A program made the translations under genes and the position numbers. The notes below the pieces were generated by a model. That model was not told where the DNA came from and searched no databases. It was given only the letters and a program-made list of their open reading frames with translations. 64,000 bases of DNA, from contig CAMWNP010000001.1 of assembly GCA_947175645.1 (NCBI GenBank), positions 62,001 to 126,000 of the forward strand, in the 5' to 3' direction. Shown piece after piece: positions 54,114-62,705 of the stretch; position 1 is the stretch's first letter; each line of letters begins with the position of its first letter. The stretch is from an uncultured Porphyromonadaceae bacterium (GTDB taxonomy: Bacteria > Bacteroidota > Bacteroidia > Bacteroidales > Muribaculaceae).

Positions 54114-55151
54114 TTACATTATGCCTCTTTCCCTTAGTTTCTTTTGCCAGTTCCATGCAGAAACCATCGTATCTTCTATTGGGGTTTCCGCTTTCCATCC
54201 AAGCACTTCATTGGCGTATGAAGGGTCAGCCCAAACCTTTTCAATGTCACCGGATCTCCTGCCTACAATTTTGTGAGGGACCTTAACCTCAGTGGCTCTC
54301 TCAAATGCATCAATAAGTTGGAGTACTGACAATCCTTTGCCGGTGCCAAGATTAAAAATCTCTATAGGTGCATCAGATTTGTCATTCAGCATTCTTTCGA
54401 TAGCAATAACATGAGCCTTGGCAAGGTCTACAACATTAATAAAGTCACGGATGCAGGAACCGTCAGGTGTATCATAGTCATTTCCGAATACGCTCAATTC
54501 CTTCCGTATTCCAATGGCAGTCTGGGTGAGGTAGGGGATAAGGTTCTGGGGTACACCGTTTGGTAGTTCTCCGATTTCTGCTGAAGGATGTGCACCAACA
54601 GGATTGAAATAACGGAGTATTATACTTTTGAAAGGTGCTCCCGCATTGATAACGTCCGTGATAATTTCTTCACTGATCTGCTTTGTATTGCCGTATGGCG
54701 ATGTGGCTTTCTTAATCGGGGACTTTTCTGTTACAGGATTAACATCCGGTTCCCCATAAACTGTGCAGGAAGATGAGAATACAAGACCCTTTACTCCATA
54801 ATCAGGCATTATATCAAGCAGGTTCATCAGGGTGTTGAGATTGTTACGGTAGTAGAGCACCGGTTTCTGCATTGATTCTCCCACCGCTTTACTGGCAGCG
54901 AAGTTGATGATCCCTTTAATGCCGGGGTACTTTTCAAATAATCCGGTGAGTGCGTCCAAGTCAGTGCAGTCTGCCTCAACAAAGTCCGGCATGATGCCGG
55001 TTATGCTTTTGATTCCTTCAAGGACTTCACGATTACTATTTGAAAGATTGTCAATGATCACAACATCATATCCACTGTTTATGAGTTCAACGGTGGTATG
55101 TGATCCTATGTATCCCGTTCCGCCGGTGACCAGAATTCTACCTTTGCTCAT
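54114..55151 (-). CDS. galE: UDP-glucose 4-epimerase
   Basis: GalE interconverts UDP-glucose and UDP-galactose with bound NAD+. The 345-residue protein starts with the nucleotide-binding loop VTGGTGYIGSHTTVELI. The catalytic serine and tyrosine region is FSSSCTVYGE, and the YGNTK motif near 152 holds the Tyr-x3-Lys pair. NLGTGKGLSVLQLI is a late family motif. It is cytoplasmic and supplies UDP-galactose for envelope glycans and for galactose use. A TAATTTTG box (55188-55195) lies 36 bases upstream on the minus strand. The exported phosphatase gene follows. Confidence 0.96.
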   Translation of the reverse strand: MSKGRILVTGGTGYIGSHTTVELINSGYDVVIIDNLSNSNREVLEGIKSITGIMPDFVEADCTDLDALTGLFEKYPGIKGIINFAASKAVGESMQKPVLYYRNNLNTLMNLLDIMPDYGVKGLVFSSSCTVYGEPDVNPVTEKSPIKKATSPYGNTKQISEEIITDVINAGAPFKSIILRYFNPVGAHPSAEIGELPNGVPQNLIPYLTQTAIGIRKELSVFGNDYDTPDGSCIRDFINVVDLAKAHVIAIERMLNDKSDAPIEIFNLGTGKGLSVLQLIDAFERATEVKVPHKIVGRRSGDIEKVWADPSYANEVLGWKAETPIEDTMVSAWNWQKKLRERGIM

Positions 55152-55187
55152 GATGGTTCTTTTAAAATGAAATAAGAGTTATTTTCA

Positions 55188-55195
55188 CAAAATTA
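55188..55195 (-). promoter_or_regulatory. -7 box before galE
   Basis: The minus strand reads TAATTTTG, an exact TAnnTTTG match. I do not see a good TTG box at the usual spacing. Confidence 0.4.
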
Positions 55196-55262
55196 CAAAA
55201 ATAATCGGAATGATTTAGTTTCTTTCCTCAAATTTCGCTAATTTAGCGGAAATTTTCAAGCC

Positions 55263-56705
55263 ATGAGTGACTTCTCCCTCATATTGATATGGGTTTTATG
55301 TTGTCTATATTTTGCTACTGTATTATCTGTTGTAGCGATTGTTATAGCCGAGAACCGTACCCCGGTAAGGTCATTGGCATGGGTGACCGTGCTGACTGTG
55401 GTACCTGTTATAGGTCTTATACTCTACTTTATCTTCGGACGTGACATTTCCACCAAGCGTATTGTTCCCAGAAAAGTGAAGCGCAAACTGCGTAAACTTG
55501 AACTTAAACAGCGTTTGGGGGCCGATCAGCGAAATCTTCTTTCAGAAAGCAGCCGTCAGTTGGTAAAGATGGGAGAACAACTCTCCATATCGGCCTTACA
55601 TGGTGAATGTGATGCGAAATTGTATGTGGAGGGGGGAGCAAAATATGCTGATCTTATCCGGGATCTTTCTTCTGCGCAAAAATCCATTCTTATGGAATAT
55701 TACATTATTGAGCAGAACGGGATTGGTGAACGGCTTAAGGAAGTACTTTGTGACAGAGCGAAGAAGGGAGTGGATGTTCATATGATTTATGATCCCGTAG
55801 GATGTTATGGAATCAAGAAGAGTTACTGGAAAGATTTACGTAAGGCCGGTGTCGAGGTGACTTCATTCGCTTCTGTTCGTTTTCCCCGTTTCGGAACTGC
55901 AATAAACTGGCGTGTGCACAGGAAAATTTGTATAATTGATGATAAAGTCGGCTACATAGGAGGAATGAATATCGCCGACCGTTATGCTGACGGCGGTGAG
56001 ACATTTGACATGTGGCGTGATATGCACCTGCGCGTTACCGGAAGCATAGTCGCATCACTGAAAGTATCGTTCATAATTGACCGGTCATTCATTAAAGAGG
56101 ATAATCCTCTTGTGGATAAATGGAAGGAGGTAGAAAAGGATATATCCATTGACGGCAACATGCGGATGCAGTTGGTCACGGCCGGTCCTACAAGTCAATG
56201 GAGTAATGTTGAACTTATGTTTATGCATGCCATCGGCTCCGCTAAAAAACGCATCTTTATTGCCACTCCATATTTTCTTCCGTCAAGCGGTCTGCTTTAC
56301 GCCTTGCAATCAGCGGCGTTGTCAGGCACGGATGTCAGAATAATGATTCCTTATAAATCTGACTCCAGGATGCTCACTATGGCATCGTCAAGTTACATCA
56401 CCCAGTGTCTGCAGGCTGGAATAAAGATATATAGATTTACCGCCGGGATGTTACATTCCAAGATGCTTCTTGTTGATGATGAGATAGTTTCTATAGGTTC
56501 CACAAACTTTGATTTCCGTAGTTTCGAGCATAATTTCGAGGCTAATCTGTTCATTTACTCAAAAGATTTCAACCGGCAGGTCGCTGATCAATTTATCCGT
56601 GATCAGAAGTTGTCGGAACGTGTAGACCCTGAAATATGGTCAAAACGTTCATTTTCACAAAAGTGTCAGGAATCTCTGGTCCGTCTTTTTGCACCCATTT
56701 TATAG
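55263..56705 (+). CDS. cls: Cardiolipin synthase (phospholipase D family)
   Basis: This 480-residue inner-membrane enzyme condenses two phosphatidylglycerol molecules into cardiolipin. Two N-terminal membrane segments (about 5-27 and 37-57) precede two phospholipase D domains. Each domain has an HxK-x4-D motif: VHRKICIIDDKVGYIGGMN near 219 and LHSKMLLVDDEIVSIGSTN near 397. The order and length match bacterial Cls. A weak TAATTTAG box inside a small palindrome (CGCTAATTTAGCG at 55236-55248) lies just upstream. A strong bidirectional hairpin follows. Confidence 0.95.
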   Translation: MSDFSLILIWVLCCLYFATVLSVVAIVIAENRTPVRSLAWVTVLTVVPVIGLILYFIFGRDISTKRIVPRKVKRKLRKLELKQRLGADQRNLLSESSRQLVKMGEQLSISALHGECDAKLYVEGGAKYADLIRDLSSAQKSILMEYYIIEQNGIGERLKEVLCDRAKKGVDVHMIYDPVGCYGIKKSYWKDLRKAGVEVTSFASVRFPRFGTAINWRVHRKICIIDDKVGYIGGMNIADRYADGGETFDMWRDMHLRVTGSIVASLKVSFIIDRSFIKEDNPLVDKWKEVEKDISIDGNMRMQLVTAGPTSQWSNVELMFMHAIGSAKKRIFIATPYFLPSSGLLYALQSAALSGTDVRIMIPYKSDSRMLTMASSSYITQCLQAGIKIYRFTAGMLHSKMLLVDDEIVSIGSTNFDFRSFEHNFEANLFIYSKDFNRQVADQFIRDQKLSERVDPEIWSKRSFSQKCQESLVRLFAPIL

Positions 56706-56730
56706 GGAAATTTGAATCGGGTAAAAAAAA

Positions 56731-56767
56731 GAGGGTGTGTCGAAATGGAAAATTTCGACACACCCTC
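56731..56767. terminator. Bidirectional terminator between cls and the PurF-family gene
   Basis: GAGGGTGTGTCGAAAT (56731-56746) pairs perfectly with ATTTCGACACACCCTC (56752-56767), a 16-base stem with a five-base loop. Eight A residues precede it on the plus strand, giving a T run for the minus-strand gene that stops at 56787. The core is shared with the hairpin at 22851-22885. Confidence 0.88.
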
Positions 56768-56786
56768 TTGAATTATAGAACGTCTG

Positions 56787-58661
56787 TCAACGCGATATAC
56801 TTTCGTAAAAATTTATGTAAGCATTGTTGACCTGCCTGATACCGCCCGGTGTTGGATAATTTCCGGAAAAGTACCAGTCGCCTGGGTGACCGGGAACTGC
56901 TTCATGCAATCCTTCAAGTGTCTGATAAACAATTTCAATCTCGGCCTCAATCCCTACGGGAGTAAGCATTTTTGCTATTCGTGCAGAAATTTCTTCATCT
57001 GTAAAGGGGGCATATATTGCTTTGACACAATTAATCTGTTCCGAAGCCGGAAGTTGCTGTTGAGCCTTACATTTAATATACACGTCGTCAAGCAGTTTGT
57101 CACGACCTGATTCCCTTATCAGTTCTATTGCTGCACGGAACGCGATGAATTCACTCAAACTTGACATGTCAATACCGTAGTAATCAGGATAACGTACCTG
57201 AGGTGCTGATGAAACCACAACAACTTTACGCGGATGAAGACGCCCAAGCATGCTCAGGATGGACTGCCGTAAGGTAGTTCCCCTGACTATACTGTCATCT
57301 ATGACTACAAGTATGTCAACATTATTGGTGACACAGCCGTAGGTGACATCATAGACGTGAGCGGCCAGGTCGTTACGTGAATTTCCTTCAGCAATGAATG
57401 TTCGCAGTTTTATATCTTTAATGGCTACTTTTTCCACTCTCAGTCGATGTGACATTACGGCTGATAAAGAGTCAGGGGTTAATTCTCCTTTGGCTTGTAA
57501 CCTGAGAATTTCTTCCTGTTTCATCTTCTCGCAAAGTGAAGTGAAACCTTCAATCAGGCCTATGAACGCAACCTCCGCTGTATTAGGTATAAATGAGAAA
57601 ACAGTGTGGTCAAGGTCGAAATTTATTGCTTTGGCAACCTGATCTACAAGATGCCTGCCAAGATTTTTTCGTTCCTTATAGATGTCGGCATCACTGCCAC
57701 GTGAGAAGTAGATACGTTCAAAGGAGCACCTCTCATTTTTCCCTTCTCCGAGAATATCCGTAATGGTTAACTTACCCGATTTGCTCACTGTCAATGCACT
57801 TCCGGGCTTCAGTTCCTGAACGTTTTTTCTCCTTACATTCATCACGGTCTGTATAACCGGGCGTTCAGAAGCCACAACCACAATTTCGTCATCGGTATAA
57901 TAGAATGCCGGCCTGATGCCATGAGAATCACGCAGTACCATCATGTCGCCGCTACCGGTAACTCCGCATATTACATAACCGCCATCCCAACGGGGAGCGC
58001 ATTGCGCAAGGACATTTTTAGGGTCAAGTTCATCCTCTATCTTCATGGTCAGGTACGGTTCTTCCAGTTGATCGCGGTATTCACGATAGAGCCGGTGGTT
58101 TTCTTTGTCAAGCGCGTAGCCTAACTGCTCAAGCAGGACGTACGTATCGCCATACAGACGCGGATGCTGACCAGTTGTCACAATTTCACGGAACAATTCA
58201 TCAACATTTGTGAGATTGAAGTTTCCGCAAACCATCAGGTTGCGTGACTTCCAGTTGTTCCTCCTGAGGAAAGGATGCACGTAGGTCATTCCTCCTTTTC
58301 CGGTAGTACTATATCGTAGATGACCCATGTATATTTCACCGATAAATGGTGAGAATGCTCGGACTTCATCCGGTGAAAGTTCGTCAACTCCGCTAACTAC
58401 TTTATTGACATTCTCAAATATTTCCGAAATGGCACCGGTTCCCAACGCACGTTCGCGGAAGATATATTCGTTGCCGGGAAAAGTATGCATTTTCACTACA
58501 CCTATTCCGGCTGCTTCCTGACCACGGTTGTGCTGCTTCTCCATCATCAGATAAAGAAGATTCAGGGCATAGCGATATGTTCCGTATTTCTTTTTATAGT
58601 ACTCAATAGGTTTGAGTAGACGGATCATCGCAATACCACATTCATGTTTCAGGGGCTCCAT
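56787..58661 (-). CDS. Amidophosphoribosyltransferase (PurF family, long Bacteroidota form)
   Basis: This 624-residue class II glutamine amidotransferase has a fused phosphoribosyltransferase domain. It begins MEPLKHECGIAMIRLL, where the cysteine at residue 8 would become the N-terminal nucleophile after propeptide removal. KQHNRGQEAAGIG is the glutamine-site motif. The PRPP-binding loop is VVIDDSIVRGTTLRQS near 455-470. PurF makes phosphoribosylamine, the first step of purine synthesis. At over 620 residues this form is longer than the classical PurF of about 500, so it may be a paralogue. I chose ATG 58661, five bases after the glnN stop; a GTG at 58709 would overlap glnN by 43 bases. Confidence 0.88.
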   Translation of the reverse strand: MEPLKHECGIAMIRLLKPIEYYKKKYGTYRYALNLLYLMMEKQHNRGQEAAGIGVVKMHTFPGNEYIFRERALGTGAISEIFENVNKVVSGVDELSPDEVRAFSPFIGEIYMGHLRYSTTGKGGMTYVHPFLRRNNWKSRNLMVCGNFNLTNVDELFREIVTTGQHPRLYGDTYVLLEQLGYALDKENHRLYREYRDQLEEPYLTMKIEDELDPKNVLAQCAPRWDGGYVICGVTGSGDMMVLRDSHGIRPAFYYTDDEIVVVASERPVIQTVMNVRRKNVQELKPGSALTVSKSGKLTITDILGEGKNERCSFERIYFSRGSDADIYKERKNLGRHLVDQVAKAINFDLDHTVFSFIPNTAEVAFIGLIEGFTSLCEKMKQEEILRLQAKGELTPDSLSAVMSHRLRVEKVAIKDIKLRTFIAEGNSRNDLAAHVYDVTYGCVTNNVDILVVIDDSIVRGTTLRQSILSMLGRLHPRKVVVVSSAPQVRYPDYYGIDMSSLSEFIAFRAAIELIRESGRDKLLDDVYIKCKAQQQLPASEQINCVKAIYAPFTDEEISARIAKMLTPVGIEAEIEIVYQTLEGLHEAVPGHPGDWYFSGNYPTPGGIRQVNNAYINFYESISR

Positions 58662-58666
58662 ATCAG

Positions 58667-60856
58667 TTATCGGATAAACAGAAGTTCTCGATATTTGGGA
58701 ATTGGCCACATTTCATTGTCAACCATCAGTTCGAGTTTGTCGATATGGTAGCGTATAATCTCCATAGGAGGAAGTACTGTATCGTGATATGCTATGGCCT
58801 TGCTTCTCTCATCAGAAAGTGCATTTGCAATTTTACGTGCATTAACCATTTTATCCACCTCATCCTTGATGATACTCATGTGCTCTGAAATATTTTCAAT
58901 GGTAGTAAGATCGGCTACGGAGAGTTTCGCCATTTTTTCCTCACCAAACAGCGATTTCATTTTCACAAGATTGTCTACGAGGAATGATTGATAGCGGGTT
59001 GCCACGGGTATAACATGATTTAACGCTAGGTCACCCAAGACACGGGCTTCAATCTGGATTTTCTTTGTATACATTTCCCATTTGACTTCATTCCTCGCCT
59101 CAAGTTCCACTTTTGAGAGAACACCGGTGCGGCTAAACATTTCAACCGACTCCGGTTTAAGGTAAGCGTCAAAGATTTTGGGAACAGAGGTCTCGCAGTC
59201 AAGACCTCTTTTTGCGGCTTCCGCTTTCCACTCGTCGCTGTAGCCGTTACCATCAAAGTGTATTGCCTTTGATTGTTTTATCAGGGTACGAACTTCTTCA
59301 AGAACGGCTTGTTCCAGTGATTCACCTTTGTTCATCCGTTCCTCCACCTTTGAATGGAAATCGTTTAACTGATCGGCAACAGCCGCGTTGAGAGCCAGCA
59401 TGGCGGATGCACAGTTCGCTGTAGAACCAACAGCGCGGAACTCAAAACGGTTACCGGTGAAAGCAAAAGGAGAGGTGCGGTTACGGTCGGTGTTATCAAT
59501 CAGAATTTCAGGTATCTGGTTCAGACCGAGTGATACACCTTCTTTAGCCGCAAGGTCATGAAGGTCTGCATCTGTACTGTTTTCAAGTGAATCCAGTATT
59601 TCGGCCAGTTTCGATCCTGTAAATATTGAGATAATTGCTGGAGGAGCCTCGTTCGCGCCCAGACGGTGTGCATTGGTGGCTGAAGAGATGGAGGCTTTTA
59701 TAAGCGCGTTATGACGATGAACCGCCGCCATTACGTTTACAACAAAGGTGATGAACTGAAGATTATCCTTGGGAGTTTTTCCAGGTGCAAAAAGAAGCAC
59801 TCCGGTATCAGTTCCCAGACTCCAGTTGTTGTGTTTACCTGATCCGTTGACTCCGGCGAAAGGTTTTTCATGGAGTAGAACACGGAAATTATGGCGTCGG
59901 GCCACTTCTGACATCAATGACATCAGCAGCAGATTATGGTCATTGGCAAGATTTGTCTCTTCAAAAATGGGTGCAAGTTCAAACTGATTAGGTGCTACCT
60001 CATTATGGCGCGTACGTGCCGGAATTCCAAGTCTGTGACACTCAATTTCCAAATCAAGCATAAAGGCTTCCACACGTGATGGAATTGCACCGAAATAGTG
60101 GTCTTCCAACTGCTGGTTTTTGGCACTTTCATGTCCCATGAGTGTACGTCCGGTCAGTACAAGATCAGGTCTTGCGGAATAGAGCGCTTCATCTACAAGG
60201 AAATATTCCTGTTCCCATCCAAGATAAGAAATGACATGTTTTACGTTGGGATCAAACAGACGTGCCACCGCTGTCCCCGCCTTGTCTACAGCATTTAGTG
60301 AACGGAGTAGGGGCGTCTTGTAATCAAGGGATTCTCCGGTGTATGATATGAAGATTGTGGGGATACAAAGGGTTTTATCCATTATGAAAGCAGGAGATGA
60401 AATATCCCATGCCGAATAACCCCGGGCCTCAAACGTGTTTCGGATACCACCGTTGGGAAAACTGGATGCGTCAGGTTCCTGTTGCACCAGAAGTTTTCCT
60501 GAAAACTCCTCCACTACACCACCTTTTCCGTCATGCTCAATGAAAGCATCGTGTTTTTCTGCCGTTCCGTCGGTCAAAGGATGAAACCAGTGAGTGTAAT
60601 GGCGGGCCCCGTTGTCGATTGCCCACCGCCGCATTCCTTCTGCTACGCTATCGGCGAGCGCGCGTGACAAAGGCTCCTTATTATCAATGGCATAAACTAA
60701 TGCTTCGTAGGTTTTTTTTGGCAGATACTGATACATTTTCTTGCGGTTGAATACCAATTCACCGTAATATTCCTCGGGACGTTCCTTTGGAATATTTACT
60801 TGCACTGCCTTTCGGTCAAATGCTTCTTCTACTACTTTAAAGCGCAGAGTTGACAT
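58667..60856 (-). CDS. glnN: Glutamine synthetase type III
   Basis: This 729-residue GSIII enzyme makes glutamine from glutamate, ammonia and ATP as a large oligomer. It matches the Bacteroides fragilis and cyanobacterial GlnN group in length. Typical segments are GTAEKHDAFIEHDGKGGVVE, SYLGWEQEYFLVD, HNEVAPNQFELAP and LLHEKPFAGVNGSGKHNNWS; these supply the metal and substrate residues. It is followed after five bases by a glutamine-using amidotransferase, which links glutamine supply to use. Upstream there is a GC-rich terminator-type hairpin (60986-61013) crossed by an open frame that overlaps the glnN start, suggesting leader control. Confidence 0.97.
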   Translation of the reverse strand: MSTLRFKVVEEAFDRKAVQVNIPKERPEEYYGELVFNRKKMYQYLPKKTYEALVYAIDNKEPLSRALADSVAEGMRRWAIDNGARHYTHWFHPLTDGTAEKHDAFIEHDGKGGVVEEFSGKLLVQQEPDASSFPNGGIRNTFEARGYSAWDISSPAFIMDKTLCIPTIFISYTGESLDYKTPLLRSLNAVDKAGTAVARLFDPNVKHVISYLGWEQEYFLVDEALYSARPDLVLTGRTLMGHESAKNQQLEDHYFGAIPSRVEAFMLDLEIECHRLGIPARTRHNEVAPNQFELAPIFEETNLANDHNLLLMSLMSEVARRHNFRVLLHEKPFAGVNGSGKHNNWSLGTDTGVLLFAPGKTPKDNLQFITFVVNVMAAVHRHNALIKASISSATNAHRLGANEAPPAIISIFTGSKLAEILDSLENSTDADLHDLAAKEGVSLGLNQIPEILIDNTDRNRTSPFAFTGNRFEFRAVGSTANCASAMLALNAAVADQLNDFHSKVEERMNKGESLEQAVLEEVRTLIKQSKAIHFDGNGYSDEWKAEAAKRGLDCETSVPKIFDAYLKPESVEMFSRTGVLSKVELEARNEVKWEMYTKKIQIEARVLGDLALNHVIPVATRYQSFLVDNLVKMKSLFGEEKMAKLSVADLTTIENISEHMSIIKDEVDKMVNARKIANALSDERSKAIAYHDTVLPPMEIIRYHIDKLELMVDNEMWPIPKYRELLFIR

Positions 60857-61158
60857 AATTGAAATTTTTTTGAGTATAACGGTTTAAAAGCAGAAGGAAT
60901 TCCTGCATCAACCGGAAAAATAGAAATTGTAAATAATGGAATTTCGATGTGAAAAAATCTGGATTTGTTCCGGAGGGAAAAAGCGACGCGCCGGGAGATT
61001 ACATCCGGCGCGTTGTAAGAGGAGCGGTTATTGGTGTCGGCAACATCCTTTTTCGAACTTTTTGAGAGTCCGAAAGCGTTGTAATTGAAGATTTTTGACT
61101 CATTATGACCAATCAGAAGTTCTCTGCGGACAGAGTCAAATCCGGTTAATGTTGCCAT
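60832..61158 (-). CDS. Possible leader ORF spanning the glnN terminator (108 codons)
   Basis: An ATG at 61158 opens a 108-residue frame (MATLTGFDSVRRELLIGHNE...) that runs through the hairpin at 60986-61013 and stops 25 bases inside glnN. I do not recognise a family. The first 60 residues have ordinary codon use; the rest covers the AT-rich region before glnN and looks less protein-like. If the terminator works, the message would end without a stop in this frame. If ribosomes follow the polymerase closely, they could prevent the hairpin and let glnN be read. A second overlapping small frame (61103 to 60999, 34 residues, starting MSQKSSITTLSDSQKV) stops in the hairpin loop. Either could be chance. 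Confidence 0.35.
   Translation of the reverse strand: MATLTGFDSVRRELLIGHNESKIFNYNAFGLSKSSKKDVADTNNRSSYNAPDVISRRVAFSLRNKSRFFHIEIPLFTISIFPVDAGIPSAFKPLYSKKFQLCQLCALK
60986..61013 (-). terminator. Terminator-type hairpin in the glnN leader
   Basis: ACGCGCCGG (60986-60994) pairs perfectly with CCGGCGCGT (61005-61013). On the minus strand it is followed by GTCGC and then five T residues. It lies 130 bases before the glnN start and would end transcripts begun near 61170. Confidence 0.75.
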
Positions 61159-61176
61159 AGTTTTTGAACTGATATG

Positions 61177-61184
61177 CAAAGGTA
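61177..61184 (-). promoter_or_regulatory. -7 box of the glnN leader transcript
   Basis: The minus strand reads TACCTTTG, an exact TAnnTTTG match, ending 18 bases before the ATG at 61158. The -33 region is poor (TTTA). It supports a transcript covering the leader frame and hairpin. Confidence 0.5.
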
Positions 61185-61230
61185 GTGATTTTTTGTGAAT
61201 CTTAAATCTTTTATCAATGATTTTTTGATG

Positions 61231-62100
61231 TCAGTTCTTTTTTCTTGTGGTTTTCCTACCTGTTTTACGTGCCTTTCCGGTTTTACGTGAAGAATTTTTG
61301 AATGTCAGACCTTGGTATACTTTCCGTAAAATTCCGTCACCCAAGTTAAAGGTTTCATGAACTTTCCTCTCCTTCTCATCGAGAGAATGTTGCATCAGCC
61401 AGTCGTATGTGTCCTCAAGATAGAGGAAGCGTGCAGGTTGCCCGTGATTCATACCAGGAACACGGTCATATTTAAGACGCGGTGCATCCTTGTCAACACG
61501 TTTTATCGCCTCAGCAACCATGTCGCTTTCGCGGATGGAGACCGCCCGATCAGCCATTCCATGGATAATCCATAGCGGAACTTCGTTAAGCCCTGACAAA
61601 TCTCTAACCGTTCCTCCGCCACAAAGAGCCATGGCTGCGGCAATTCTTTCAGGATAAGTAGCCGCAAGATCGATAGTACCGTAACCTCCCAGACTCATGC
61701 CCAGTACATAGACCCTGTTTGAGTCAACATTATGTGTTTTCTCAACCCAATCCACAATACGCATAACTTTATGAGGATTCCATGAGCCTCCCGGATTCTG
61801 TGGCGCAATTACATAGGCGTCAAGTTTTCGACCTTTTTCAATTGCATCAATGGTTCCGTAGGTTTTTACTTTATCGAGATTTTTTCCACAAAGACTGGCT
61901 CCGTGCAGAAATATCACAAGTGGATGGGCTTCCATTACTTCCGTAGAATCATTTTGAGAAGAAGCATACGGATCGTATAGCCAGAAATTGTAACTATTCT
62001 CAACTACTCCGGTGTGTGATTCCAATTTACCTTTGGCGAAAACAGATAAACTTATCAATAGTGATAATAATATTACTGTTCTTTTCGTACTACAAGCCAT
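61231..62100 (-). CDS. Exported alpha/beta hydrolase with a very basic C-terminal tail
   Basis: This 289-residue protein has a signal-like N-terminus (MACSTKRTVILLSLLISLSV). Its alpha/beta hydrolase fold has the oxyanion HGASLCGKN, nucleophile elbow GMSLGGYG near 144-151, aspartate in HGMADRAV and histidine in GMNHGQ. It resembles polyhydroxybutyrate depolymerase or feruloyl esterase-like (prolyl oligopeptidase superfamily) hydrolases. The last 20 or so residues are Lys/Arg/Thr-rich (SSRKTGKARKTGRKTTRKKN), unusual for an exported esterase. It overlaps the upstream lipoprotein gene by 28 bases, as the last gene of an operon with an endonuclease I-like protein. Confidence 0.85.
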   Translation of the reverse strand: MACSTKRTVILLSLLISLSVFAKGKLESHTGVVENSYNFWLYDPYASSQNDSTEVMEAHPLVIFLHGASLCGKNLDKVKTYGTIDAIEKGRKLDAYVIAPQNPGGSWNPHKVMRIVDWVEKTHNVDSNRVYVLGMSLGGYGTIDLAATYPERIAAAMALCGGGTVRDLSGLNEVPLWIIHGMADRAVSIRESDMVAEAIKRVDKDAPRLKYDRVPGMNHGQPARFLYLEDTYDWLMQHSLDEKERKVHETFNLGDGILRKVYQGLTFKNSSRKTGKARKTGRKTTRKKN

Positions 62101-62705
62101 GCTACCTGATTGTTAATAAGAGAAACTTTTATAAAATTGACATCTTGGTCCTTATTTTCGAATTGCTCAATTGAAGTTACGGAATAACTGAGATTATTTA
62201 TGAACAGAGATTTCTCTGTTAATTTTATGGAATTCCCATTATTCAGGTCTTTTATTTGCCATTCATAAGGCGAATTTATATGGAATACCATTATTCCGGG
62301 ATTGTCACAGTTAATTACGAGTTCATTACTTTCAAATCGTGGTGTGGCATCGTTGAAAATATTCTCCGGTTCCGGACCTGATGAAACAACTATTTTCAGT
62401 GTAAGAGGTGTATATTTCCCAGGCTTGACAGTCAGGATTGTTTCACCCGCATGGATGGCGGTTACAACAATACTCTTATTCCTGAGTACTGATTCTACTA
62501 TATTATTTTCCCCGGAAATACTGAGATCAGACAATGTCGCTCTGTCAAGATCTCTTATTTCCACCGTTTGTGTTTCTCCAACAAGCATGTCAAGATGATC
62601 GGTTGACAGAGTAGGGAAGATGTTCTCATGCTCTGTTTCTCTCTCATCTTTGCTGCATGACGCAAACAGCATTATTACTGCCAAAATTCCGATTAACTGC
62701 TTCAT
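62073..62705 (-). CDS. Lipoprotein with a bacterial Ig-like (BIG_2) N-terminal region
   Basis: This 210-residue lipoprotein has the signal MKQLIGILAVIMLFASC and lipobox FASC. Residues about 30-110 look like a BIG_2-type Ig domain (LSTDHLDMLVGETQTVEI, then AGETILTVKPGKYTPL). The rest (about 115-210) is beta-rich with no recognised family. BIG_2 domains are adhesive or structural at the cell surface. It overlaps the endonuclease I-like gene by four bases and the hydrolase gene by 28, so it belongs to the same translational unit. Confidence 0.7.
   Translation of the reverse strand: MKQLIGILAVIMLFASCSKDERETEHENIFPTLSTDHLDMLVGETQTVEIRDLDRATLSDLSISGENNIVESVLRNKSIVVTAIHAGETILTVKPGKYTPLTLKIVVSSGPEPENIFNDATPRFESNELVINCDNPGIMVFHINSPYEWQIKDLNNGNSIKLTEKSLFINNLSYSVTSIEQFENKDQDVNFIKVSLINNQVAWLVVRKEQ

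Noticed and set aside
60890..60906. Imperfect palindrome GCAGAAGGAATTCCTGC before glnN as an operator or sigma-54 site
   Set aside because: The symmetry is centred on an EcoRI-like GAATTC with weak arms, and it does not match the -24/-12 consensus.
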